Assembly (NCBI RefSeq): GCF_000744785.1
Contig: NZ_JQMO01000003.1
Span: 124,001 to 188,000 of the forward strand
Reading direction: 5' to 3'
Source of the DNA: Kitasatospora azatica KCTC 9699
Lineage (GTDB): Bacteria; Actinomycetota; Actinomycetes; Streptomycetales; Streptomycetaceae
Length of the DNA stretch: 64,000 nt
In this document: positions 56,830-64,000 of the stretch, one piece after another
Position numbering within the stretch: the first letter of the stretch is position 1
Layout of the letters: the number at the start of each line of letters is the position of its first letter
Notes under the pieces: generated by a model
Told to the model about the DNA's origin: nothing
Databases searched by the model: none
The model's input: the letters and a program-made list of their open reading frames with translations, nothing else
Position numbers and translations under genes: made by a program

Positions 56830-57698
56830 TCAGGGCGTCTCGGTCAGTGCCGCGATGGCCTCGGCCACCACCGGGTTCTGGGTGAACTCTCGGCCCGCGG
56901 CGAGTTCGCGCTGCCCGAGCTGCTCGGTGGCCGCCAGGTACGCGTAGGCGTCAGCTCCGATCGGCAACCGCAGGGGCGCGGACTCGGTGGCGACGACGCG
57001 CAGGACCAGCTCGGCGAACTCCTCGGGACGGCCCAGCGACTCGTTGTGCCGCATGCCGCGCAGGGCCTCACGCACCGGCCCGGTGTTCTGGTCGTAGGCC
57101 GGTAGCCGTACCGCCGTCTCGGCAAGCGCGTCCCCGTAGCCGGTGGCGAAACCCCCCGGCTCCAGCACCGTCACTCGCACACCGAGCGGGCCTGCCTCCG
57201 CTGCCAACGCCTGACTCATGCCCTCCAGGGCGTACTTGCCGGTCACGTAGGCGGACAGCCCCGGAAAGGCCGTCCGTCCCGCCAGCGAGGAGACGTTCAC
57301 GATGTGCCCGCGGCCTTGAGCGCGCATCAGCGGCAACACCAGCCTCGCCAGCCGCCACGGCGCCACGGCGCCACGACCAGCGTCTCCAACTGGGTGCGCA
57401 GCTCCTCGTCCGAGACCTCCTCGACGGTACCGGACAGACCGGCTCCCGCATTGTTGACCAGGACGTCCACACCGCCGAGGCGGTCCACCGCCAGTTGCAC
57501 AGCGGCCTGCGCAGCTTCCGCGTCCCGCAGGTCCAGGGTGGCGACGACCAGCTGGTCCGGATGCTTCACGGCGAGTACGTCGAGGGCGGACGGCCTGCAG
57601 GTGGTGGCAACCAGCCGGTCCCCGGCACCCACGACCGCGGTTGCCAGCGCGAGTCCGAGTCCGGACGAACATCCGGTCACCAGCCAACGACGTGTCAT
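56830..57698 (-). pseudogene. Short-chain dehydrogenase broken by an 8-bp duplication
   Basis: The N-terminal part from ATG 57698 has WLVTGCSSGLGLALATAVV and DVLVNNAGAGLSGTVEEVSD, and the C-terminal part has HIVNVSSLAGRTAFPGLSAY and TGKYALEGMSQAL (Ser-Tyr-Lys active site). They lie in different frames. At the junction, GGCGCCAC is repeated in tandem at 57359-57366 and 57367-57374; removing one copy restores one frame reading LVVAPWRLARLVLPLM. The damage looks recent. Confidence 0.88.
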
Positions 57699-57897
57699 AT
57701 TCCCTCCCCTGTCCCTCGGGTACTCGGCCGCCCCGGGCCAGGGTAGGCACGCCGCCCTCCCCCGCACACCGCGCACGACACACGCGCCCAGAACACACCG
57801 GCGTACGCCCTGAAGGGCGCCAACCGCCCGCCGACCAGCGGGCTCGCGCCCGGGGCACCCGGGGGCCCGGGTGTTCAGCGGAACGCCTGCCAGGGTG

Positions 57898-57927
57898 GTG
57901 GGGCGTGTGATGGTGGGGCGTGTGATG
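57898..57927 (+). repeat. 15-bp perfect tandem repeat upstream of lipoprotein gene
   Basis: GTGGGGCGTGTGATG occurs at 57898-57912 and 57913-57927 with no gap, 40 bp before the lipoprotein start. The rest of 57699-57966 shows no gene. Confidence 0.85.
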
Positions 57928-57966
57928 GAGTAGTGCGGTACGGGTCGGATCGAACGAAAGGGGCAG

Positions 57967-58836
57967 GTGCCGCGCATGAGACCGGGACGTGGTGGGCGAT
58001 TCGCGGTGGGGGCCTCGGTGCTGACAGTGGCGGCGGTGGCCCTGGCAGGGTGCTCGGGCGCAGCGGGCACCCGAGCCGCAGCAGGCGCGCCGCCGAGCCC
58101 GAGCAGCGCCTCACCGAGCAGCGCCTCACCGAGCAGCACCGCCCCGCCCACCCCACCCGCACCGACCGCGACGGCGTCCACGGCTCCCTCGGTGCCCCCA
58201 GCGCCGGCGCCGGAGACCAGCGTGCCCGCAACCTCGGGCCCGGGTGCGCAGTTGATCGGCAGTTACCTCAAGACCTTGCTGCCCAGACGCTCCTCCCTGG
58301 CCATGCTGGGCTTGGGTCCCACGCTGCCCTCCGGGTGGGTGGCCAATGACGTGCACGAGCGGGACAGCGGGCCCGCCGTCGCCGCCACCGCGGCACCCTC
58401 CGTGGTGGGCGCGGGTACCTGCTCCTACCTGACGGGCGAGGATCTCGACCTGGCCGGCGGCCTCAGCGTGGCCAGCGCGACCGAGCCGCTGAACTTCGGC
58501 AACGCGCACGCCGCGCTGACCCTCCATGCCTACGGGCCAGGCGATGCGGCCAAGTCGCTCGCCGAGGTCCGACAGAGCGTCACCTCGGCGTGCGCGTGGT
58601 TCACCGCGCTGTACCCGGCCGGCGCCGTGACCGTGAACGTCTCCGCGACCCCGGTCAGCGGCCTCGGCGACGAGGCGCTGCTGGTCAGCACCGCACCCCA
58701 GGGCCCCTATCTCGGCCAGGAGGACCTCCTGGTGCGCCGCGGCGACCTGATGCTGTCCCTGAACGCGGACAACAGCACCGGCAGCCTCCCCGACCTGTCC
58801 CCGGTGGCCGCGGCACTGGTCCCCGGAATGGGCTGA
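57967..58836 (+). CDS. Secreted lipoprotein of unknown function
   Basis: The 289-residue protein has a basic N-terminus, a hydrophobic signal and the lipobox VALAGCSG, then a long Pro/Ser/Ala/Thr-rich linker with a PSSAS repeat and a soluble C-terminal domain of unknown family. Two Cys in that domain (AGTCSYLTG, SACAWFTAL) may form a disulfide. The start is uncertain: GTG 57967 is three bases after AAAGGGG, and ATG 57976 is a reasonable alternative. Confidence 0.82.
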   Translation: MPRMRPGRGGRFAVGASVLTVAAVALAGCSGAAGTRAAAGAPPSPSSASPSSASPSSTAPPTPPAPTATASTAPSVPPAPAPETSVPATSGPGAQLIGSYLKTLLPRRSSLAMLGLGPTLPSGWVANDVHERDSGPAVAATAAPSVVGAGTCSYLTGEDLDLAGGLSVASATEPLNFGNAHAALTLHAYGPGDAAKSLAEVRQSVTSACAWFTALYPAGAVTVNVSATPVSGLGDEALLVSTAPQGPYLGQEDLLVRRGDLMLSLNADNSTGSLPDLSPVAAALVPGMG

Positions 58837-58899
58837 CACCGGGAACACCCGCCAGGGTCCCTCTTTCACCTCAGGGCGACGGTCACCAGAGCGCGGTGC

Positions 58900-59928
58900 T
58901 CAGCTAACCGGTCCCGTCATCGTGTGCGGCCCTACCGCCGGTTCGAGCAGTGACAAAGTCCGCTGCTGCGCATCGAGGCCGACGCGGATGCCGACCGGCA
59001 TGGGCAGATTCGGGCCGGCATGCCCGAACTCGACGTTGCCCAGGACCGGGATGTCACGGTCCCCGAGGACGTCGAGAACGATCTCGGGCAGGCTGGGGGA
59101 CGCGCCGGGCTCGAGTCCACTGATCTCGCGCGGAACGCCCACGACCATGCCGGAGATCCGATCGAGGATGCCGCAGTGTCGCATCACCTGCAGATAGCTC
59201 CACACATGCGATGCCAGGCCGCCCATCTCCTCCCAGAACAGCACCGCACCGTCGAACCGTTCGAGCGGCAACGCGAAACGCGTCGCCTGCGCCAGCACGA
59301 TGCGATTCATCACCCCGCCGATCAGCCGACCTTCGACACGACCAGGACGCCAGCACTCCCACGACGGGCTCGCGGGCAACGCACCGATCGCCTCGGTACC
59401 GGTCAACAACCTGCCGTAGAGCTCCTCGAGTTCCACTTGGCGCGCCACGGGCGCAGACTGCCAGTGCCCGCCGAAGCCGGGAACCGCCATGTCGGCATGG
59501 AACCCGACCAGACCCGTGCGCGCGTAGAGCACCAGATGCAGCAGCGAGATGTCGCTGTAGCCGAGGATCGGCTTGGGGTCGGCCCTGATCGCCTCGACAT
59601 CGATCAGGTCCAGGTAGCCGAGCACCGTCTGCCCGCCGTCACTCGCAACGATCGCGCGCACCTCAGGATCGCGCAGAAGACCATTGAGCTCCCCCGCGAT
59701 CTCCGCCGGCGTGGCCGCGCTCCACCAATGCCGGCGTCCTACTTCGAGTAGCGGAGCCCGACGCACACGGAAGCCCATCCGCTCCAGCACGACCACCGTC
59801 TGCTCGACGTTGGGCTCGTAAGCTACCGGCAGCGGACCGGACAGCGACGCGATGACAACGAGATCCCCGGGCCTCAGGGCACGCGGTCGAAGCAGTCGAG
59901 GCAGCAGAGGCGACGCAGAACCAGTCAT
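58900..59928 (-). CDS. LD-carboxypeptidase-like peptidase, family S66
   Basis: The 342-residue protein begins RALRPGDLVVIASLSGPLPV. It has the nucleophile Ser in ILGYSDISLLHL, a candidate Glu in VLFWEEMGG and the catalytic His in VEFGHAGPNLPMPVG, matching the Ser-Glu-His triad of family S66. Members cleave the terminal D-Ala of murein tetrapeptides or, in MccF-like proteins, detoxify peptide-nucleotide antibiotics. ATG 59928 has a weak ribosome site. Confidence 0.9.
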   Translation of the reverse strand: MTGSASPLLPRLLRPRALRPGDLVVIASLSGPLPVAYEPNVEQTVVVLERMGFRVRRAPLLEVGRRHWWSAATPAEIAGELNGLLRDPEVRAIVASDGGQTVLGYLDLIDVEAIRADPKPILGYSDISLLHLVLYARTGLVGFHADMAVPGFGGHWQSAPVARQVELEELYGRLLTGTEAIGALPASPSWECWRPGRVEGRLIGGVMNRIVLAQATRFALPLERFDGAVLFWEEMGGLASHVWSYLQVMRHCGILDRISGMVVGVPREISGLEPGASPSLPEIVLDVLGDRDIPVLGNVEFGHAGPNLPMPVGIRVGLDAQQRTLSLLEPAVGPHTMTGPVS

Positions 59929-60115
59929 GGCGCCAGTGTCGCCGTTGCCCTTGGTAGGGTCACGCGACTTTCGCCGGCCGTCCGCCCCAGGCCAGGGTGC
60001 TGCCCTCGGCGCCCAATTCACTGTCCTCGGGGAGACGTTCACCGCGCCGAAGCACACCTTCTGGGGCTGAGCCACCATCGAGATAACTGCGTGAAGGCTG
60101 TGCGCCCGGGTGCGT

Positions 60116-60706
60116 CTACCTGACCCAGCGGGTCTCCACGATGCCGCAGGCGTAGGCGGCCGAGTGGGCGGCCCGGTAATTCCGCGTGGCGAGCCGGGCC
60201 CCGAAGACGCTGGTCCCCTCGCCCGCGAAACCGGGGTTGGTGAACAGCCGGAGCTCGTCGGCCAGGTCCTCCCGCAGCACGGAGGAGACCAGGCCGGCGC
60301 CACCAAAGCAGACCAGGTCCCCGTCGGCCTGCTTCTTCGCCTGTTCCACGGTGTCGGCCAGCTCGCCGTTGAGCACCGTGGTCCGTGGCCAGTCGAGTTC
60401 GGGCCTGCCCGACCGGCTCACAACAAACTTGGGGAGTGCGCCGATGGCCCGGCTGAACTCCCAGTCGGGATCGCCGGGATGCTGCTCCGCCATCCGGCTC
60501 CAGTGCCCAAGGTAACCCTCGTCGGCCATGGGCCGACTCAGCAGGATGCCCGAAGCGCCACTGAGCAGGCCGTTGAAGGCCGCGCGGAGGTCCGCACTCC
60601 ACGGCCAGTCGGGGCCCCAATTCCACAACTGCCAGTTGGCGTCCGACAAGCTGCTGTCGACGTAGCCGTCGATGGAGATCTGCATCGCCACAGTCAGGCG
60701 GCTCAC
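60116..60706 (-). CDS. Dihydrofolate reductase-fold (RibD C-terminal) family protein
   Basis: The 196-residue protein begins LTVAMQISIDGYVDSSLSDA and has GILLSRPMADEGYLGHW and DGDLVCFGGAGLVSSVLRED, the NADPH-binding and family motifs of RibD C-terminal-like reductases. GTG 60706 is the start. Substrate is unknown. Confidence 0.9.
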   Translation of the reverse strand: MSRLTVAMQISIDGYVDSSLSDANWQLWNWGPDWPWSADLRAAFNGLLSGASGILLSRPMADEGYLGHWSRMAEQHPGDPDWEFSRAIGALPKFVVSRSGRPELDWPRTTVLNGELADTVEQAKKQADGDLVCFGGAGLVSSVLREDLADELRLFTNPGFAGEGTSVFGARLATRNYRAAHSAAYACGIVETRWVR

Positions 60707-60850
60707 GATTCTTCCGTCCCCTCGTCATGGTCAGGACTGCCGGTGGCTCGGAGGCCGTCCCTCAGTCTCACCCAACGAGTGCCAGCTGGACTCGCCAGGC
60801 CCGCCGATCCGAGCCGACATCGAGACGATAGCTCGGACAACTGACGTTTT

Positions 60851-60874
60851 CTGAGAAGCGATTCCCAAAGCGGA
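60851..60874 (+). repeat. Left terminal inverted repeat of the IS
   Basis: Reads CTGAGAAGCGATTCCCAAAG then CGGA. Its counterpart at 62514-62537 differs at two positions. Confidence 0.8.
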
Positions 60875-60970
60875 CATAGCTTCAAGTTTTCGCTGTTCAG
60901 GCATGTAGTCGTCGCTGGGTAGGCAGGCTGGATCCGCTGTGTTCACGCTCGTTGTGTGCGGAGGTGGCGG

Positions 60971-61459
60971 ATGCCGTCGGTGCTGGGACTCCTGGAGGAA
61001 CGCGAACGGGCGGCGCTGGCCCGGGTGGAGGAGCTGCGCGCCGAGCTGGAACGGGTCCGGGCGGCGGTGGTGGAGGCCGAGGAGGCCGCGCGGCGCGCGG
61101 TCGTCGCCCGCGAGGAGGTCGTCGAGGCCCTGGCCGCCGCGCCGGGCGTGCCGGAGACCGGGGCGGTGGAGGTTGTGGGTGGTGTTGCGGCCAGGGTCGA
61201 CGTCCCGCCGTGGCATCAGGGGTTGGATCTTGCGGTGCTGCCGGGTGACTGCGCGGCGATCGTGGCGCTGGTCGAGGACGACGCGGCCGGTGGCGGGGGT
61301 GGCGTGCGGGCCCGGCGGATGCGCGATCATCTGGGCTGGCAGGCCAGTGATGCGCGCGAGCAGGCCGCTCGGTTCCGTGCCAAGCGGCTGGTGGAGCGTG
61401 GGTGGTTGAGCGAGGAGGGGCCGGGGTTGTTCAGGCCGCGGCCGGCGCGGACCGATTGA
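60971..61459 (+). CDS. IS passenger protein: coiled coil with C-terminal winged-helix-like part
   Basis: The 162-residue protein starts at ATG 60971 with GGAGG six bases upstream. The N-terminal half is a strong coiled coil (LLEERERAALARVEELRAEL, ERVRAAVVEAEEAARRAVVA). The C-terminal part (MRDHLGWQASDAREQAARFR, AKRLVERGWLSEEGPGLFRP) looks like a small winged-helix DNA-binding domain. It converges with and overlaps the transposase by 29 bp and lies inside the inverted repeats, so it travels with the IS. Its role in transposition or its control is unknown. Confidence 0.75.
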   Translation: MPSVLGLLEERERAALARVEELRAELERVRAAVVEAEEAARRAVVAREEVVEALAAAPGVPETGAVEVVGGVAARVDVPPWHQGLDLAVLPGDCAAIVALVEDDAAGGGGGVRARRMRDHLGWQASDAREQAARFRAKRLVERGWLSEEGPGLFRPRPARTD

Positions 61460-62417
61460 GGCGGCGGGGTGCGGGGGTGCCTTGGCGGGCCAGTCGCCGG
61501 GTGGCGGGGATGCTGGCGGCCCACCAGAGCATGGCCTCGGCGCTGTCGGTGCGGGTTTCGTAGTCACGGGCCAGGCGTCGGGCCCGGATCAGGTGGGAGA
61601 AGCTGCGTTCGACCACCCAGCGGCGCGGTAGCACGGTGAAACCGGAGATGTCGTCGGGGCGCTTGACGATGGTCAGGGCGATCGCGAGGACAGTGGTGGC
61701 GAAGTCGACGAGCCAGCCGGTGTAGCCGCCGTCGGCCCATACCACGGTGATGGCGCGGTGGCGGGCGCGCAGGCGCTGCAGCAGGTCGCGGCCAGCTTCG
61801 CGGTCGCTGACCGAGGCTGCGGTGACCATCACGACCAGCAGCAGGCCGAGGGTGTCGACGGCGATGTGCCGCTTGCGGCCGTTGATCCTCTTCCCGGCGT
61901 CGTAGCCGCGCGAGACGGCGGGCACGGTGGCGTCGCCCTTCACCGACTGGGAGTCGATGATCGCGGCGGTGGGCTCGTCCTTCTTTCCGGCCAGCTCGCG
62001 CAGGCGGGCGCGCAGGCGGCCGTAGAGTTCCTTGATCAGGTCGTTGTCGCGCCAGCGGCGGAAGAACCGGTACACGGCCCGCCACCTGGGGAAGTCGGTC
62101 GGCAGGCTCGCCCAACGCACGCCCTCGGCGACCAGGTAGCGCACCGCATCGAACATCTGGCGGTGGCAGTACCCTTCCGGGCGCCCGCCGCGTCCGTTCA
62201 GCCAAGCCGGGACCGGCAGCAGCGGCCGGATCAGAGCCCATTCCGTGTCGGTCAGGTCGGATGTGTAGCGGCGGGCGCGGTCCGGCCGGTCGGCGGCGTT
62301 GCCGAACAGGTGGGCCAGGCAATCGCACGGCGACACGCCCGAGTTGGACACGGGACGAACGGTCACGACACAGTAGGGCACCAGGGCCTCCGGCACGCTC
62401 AGTTGACTCGACATCAC
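61431..62417 (-). CDS. IS5-family transposase
   Basis: The 328-residue protein opens with the IS5 DNA-binding part RRYTSDLTDTEWALIRPLLP. The DDE core shows AAIIDSQSVKGDATVPAVSR and GYDAGKRINGRKRHIAVDTL (first Asp), TVVWADGGYTGWLV (second Asp) and RRWVVERSFSHLIRARRLAR (Glu). It is intact in one frame. GTG 62417 or ATG 62414 is the start. Confidence 0.93.
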   Translation of the reverse strand: MMSSQLSVPEALVPYCVVTVRPVSNSGVSPCDCLAHLFGNAADRPDRARRYTSDLTDTEWALIRPLLPVPAWLNGRGGRPEGYCHRQMFDAVRYLVAEGVRWASLPTDFPRWRAVYRFFRRWRDNDLIKELYGRLRARLRELAGKKDEPTAAIIDSQSVKGDATVPAVSRGYDAGKRINGRKRHIAVDTLGLLLVVMVTAASVSDREAGRDLLQRLRARHRAITVVWADGGYTGWLVDFATTVLAIALTIVKRPDDISGFTVLPRRWVVERSFSHLIRARRLARDYETRTDSAEAMLWWAASIPATRRLARQGTPAPRRLNRSAPAAA

Positions 62418-62513
62418 CGAGCTGTGCAGGAGGCCCTTTCCCTATACGTCGATCCGCGACCGATCACCCGAACGAGATCGACACGCGCGACAGTTCGATC
62501 AGCAGGCGTGCCA

Positions 62514-62537
62514 TCCGCTTTGGGAATTGCTTCTGAG
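62514..62537 (-). repeat. Right terminal inverted repeat of the IS
   Basis: Read from outside inwards on the minus strand it is CTCAGAAGCAATTCCCAAAG then CGGA, differing at two positions from the left end. Confidence 0.8.
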
Positions 62538-62830
62538 GAGAAGGGCGGCGCGGGCGATGTCACCGATCCGGCTGGGGCTGAGCGTCACGTGCCTGAGCGC
62601 GCGCCAGCGCCCCTTGAGCTCGGCTGCGGCCCGCTCACCCTGGAGCGTGAAGCCCCTGGTAGGACGGTTCTCACCACAAGATTGTCCGCGACAACCAGAG
62701 GCTTCACGTAGGTCACCTATGTTGCCACGCTCGACGTCCCGCGCCACGTAGTGGAGTACCTCGCCGTCTGCTGAGAGGACCTTCCCGCGCCTGTCGGCGA
62801 TGCCCAGATTGCGGAGGCCGAGAGGCAACT
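62538..62830 (-). pseudogene. Transposase remnant interrupted by the IS
   Basis: The minus strand reads ERAAAELKGRWRALRHVTLS and PSRIGDIARAALLL, the C-terminal signature of Streptomyces DDE transposases, and stops at the right end of the IS. The upstream part (to about 62830) is poorly conserved. The IS appears to have inserted at the 3' end of this older element. Confidence 0.45.
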
Positions 62831-63274
62831 GGGCTTCGCGCTGCATCGCTACTTGCGCGCCTGTACCGCGAGGTCGCTGACGGCTGCTTCGGCCCTGACT
62901 ACCGACTGCTGCCGCTGCTTGGTCCGGGCTCCAGCGTCGCTGGCGAATACCTGACGCGACGTGAGGCGTCCGTTGGCGTGGAGCACCCGGAGTGGCCCGA
63001 AGGCATCGTACCGATCCTGACCTGGGGCTGTGCCATGTACGCAGGCGTTGATTGTCTCGGTGAGGACGGTCAGGTCCTGCTCTTCGAGCCGAACCCGTAT
63101 AGCGGCGGATCGTGGGATCGGTGTTGGTTCCTCGACTCCGCCAGCCTCGCAACGTGGCTGGAGACATGGCTCGCGGGGACGGGCTGGTTCGAGGAGGACG
63201 CCTTCGACAGAGAGGACCTGGTCGAGCCTCAGCCATGGGACCAGGCCGCAAGCCGACTGTCCTCCGGCGCATAG
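62775..63274 (+). pseudogene. Frameshifted SMI1/KNR4-family protein
   Basis: One frame reads APVGDAQIAEAERQLGFAL, a typical SMI1/KNR4 N-terminal helix. After a frame change near 62850, the next frame continues RLYREVADGCFGPDYRLLPL, EGIVPILTWGCAMYAGVD and WFLDSASLATWLETWLAG. No proper start precedes it. SMI1/KNR4 proteins are often immunity proteins of polymorphic toxins. Confidence 0.7.
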
Positions 63275-63334
63275 CGAAACACCAACGCTTCGTCCCGTTG
63301 GCGCAGACGCCGTCATCCCGGGGCCGTCGATGAA

Positions 63335-64000
63335 TTAGTGGGTTGATTTGTCCTCGCGGTCTGCGGCTGTCGCGTGCATGACGTAGTTCGCGAGGTCGCT
63401 GGGGTCGATCAGGCGGGCGGGGATCGGTTCCGGGTGGTGTCCCAGGTCTTCCAGGATGGGGCGGACCTGCTTGATCAGGGCTCTGATCTGGTTCTCCCCG
63501 ACGCGGAAGAGGTAAGCGGTCAGCGAGCGGGACAGGCCGCGCTGGTCGAGGATGGCGGCCCAGATGATGTTCTCTGTGGTCATCTTGCGGTGCCGGGGCC
63601 GCTCCTTGGGCGGCAGGGCGTCCAACCGGTCGCGGACGCTGACGGTGAGTTCGTCCAGGTCATGGCGCTCGATGCCGGTCAGCAGGGGGTGGGTGGCCAG
63701 GGTCGCGCCGAAGGTGTGCGCGTGCCGGGGGTGGGATCTGGGGCCGGGCGGGTGGAGCGGGACGTCGGGGATGCCGGGCTGGGGCGGGATCGTGTAGTTC
63801 CACTCCCCGTGGAAGTCTTCCGGGCGGATCGTGAGGGCGGACGCGTGTTGTTCGCTGATCTCGATGCCGGTGGGGTAGCTGCCGGTGTCCAGGCGGGCGG
63901 TCACGGTCAGTCCGGTGCGGGTGGTGGTCGCCGAGATGAGGTTCAGGGCGGTCTCGTAGCTGGTCAGCGGGTGGGAACGCCAGTTGAGGGAGATGAAGGA
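63335..64000 (-). CDS. ISAzo13-like transposase, 3' part (5' end outside window)
   Basis: The frame is open to the window edge and reads SFISLNWRSHPLTSYETALN, LISATTTRTGLTV and RLDTGSYPTGIEISEQHASA, followed by DFHGEWNYTIPP. This is the conserved C-terminal region of ISAzo13-type transposases. About 130 further residues follow (RKMTTENIIWAAILDQRGLS), longer than the family usually shows after this motif. The visible coding part is at least 221 residues. Confidence 0.75.
   Translation of the reverse strand, partial: SFISLNWRSHPLTSYETALNLISATTTRTGLTVTARLDTGSYPTGIEISEQHASALTIRPEDFHGEWNYTIPPQPGIPDVPLHPPGPRSHPRHAHTFGATLATHPLLTGIERHDLDELTVSVRDRLDALPPKERPRHRKMTTENIIWAAILDQRGLSRSLTAYLFRVGENQIRALIKQVRPILEDLGHHPEPIPARLIDPSDLANYVMHATAADREDKSTH

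Larger units (their letters stand above)
60851..62537. mobile_element. IS5-family insertion sequence with passenger gene
   Basis: Inverted ends at 60851-60874 and 62514-62537 (22 of 24 positions match; outer ends CTGAGAAGCG and CTCAGAAGCA) enclose a 1687-bp element. It contains a transposase on the minus strand and a convergent coiled-coil gene on the plus strand. No clear target duplication is visible. It abuts a decayed transposase fragment on the right. Confidence 0.8.

Overview
The window is very GC-rich DNA with strong third-position GC bias, GGAGG-type ribosome sites, GTG and TTG starts, and a tRNA without encoded CCA. This fits a Streptomycetaceae actinomycete (Streptomyces, Kitasatospora or Streptacidiphilus). 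The species cannot be named from the sequence alone.

Layout. (1) 1-2.5 kb: the 3' end of an RHS polymorphic toxin, a perfect 16-bp hairpin, and a candidate immunity gene. (2) 2.6-38.3 kb: a stress/dormancy island. It holds three universal stress proteins, two CBS-BON proteins, a flavodoxin, an Acg-type nitroreductase, an HTH-PPOX protein, a SHOCT membrane protein, a GNAT/acyl-CoA-synthetase fusion, a GH65 phosphorylase, a 5-oxoprolinase, an orphan transhydrogenase alpha subunit, a P1B-5 metal ATPase with a hemerythrin domain, and a five-gene group 3b [NiFe] hydrogenase operon with a divergent maturation protease. A pseudo-alpha/beta-hydrolase, a potassium channel and a lipid kinase/PAP2 pair follow. 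The gene content resembles the OsdR/DevR-controlled stress cluster of S. coelicolor. A 14-bp dyad recurs upstream of several of these genes, and eroded copies of response-regulator, BON, DUF302 and PPOX genes lie between them. (3) 38.5-50.6 kb: mixed metabolic and regulatory genes, including a divergent TetR/rhomboid pair with a clean operator, a secreted M4 protease with a TTG start, LysR/MFS and TetR/SnoaL pairs. (4) 50.7-52.9 kb: initiator tRNA with a 20-bp terminator, a toxin-antitoxin pair whose toxin is frameshifted, and a GH3 lipoprotein. (5) 53.2-56.8 kb: a small peptide locus and the best candidate for an undescribed system. A 37-residue peptide ending in a Cys-Gln-Cys-Pro segment, too short for ordinary gene calling, is followed by a membrane M50-type protease with an N-terminal PqqD-like domain and by a large TPR protein. 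(6) 56.8-60.7 kb: an SDR broken by an 8-bp tandem duplication, a lipoprotein, an S66 peptidase and a DHFR-like reductase. (7) 60.8-64 kb: an IS5-family element carrying a convergent passenger gene inside its inverted repeats, inserted beside degraded transposase and SMI1/KNR4 genes, with an ISAzo13-like transposase running off the end.

How the genes fit together. The island suggests survival under hypoxia or starvation: H2/NAD(P) redox balance (hydrogenase), metal homeostasis (P1B-5 ATPase), sugar phosphorolysis (GH65), protein acylation control and universal stress proteins. The peptide/M50/TPR locus appears to be a self-contained three-gene unit with its own upstream hairpin and no nearby modification enzyme, so it could be a proteolytically matured signalling or antimicrobial peptide.
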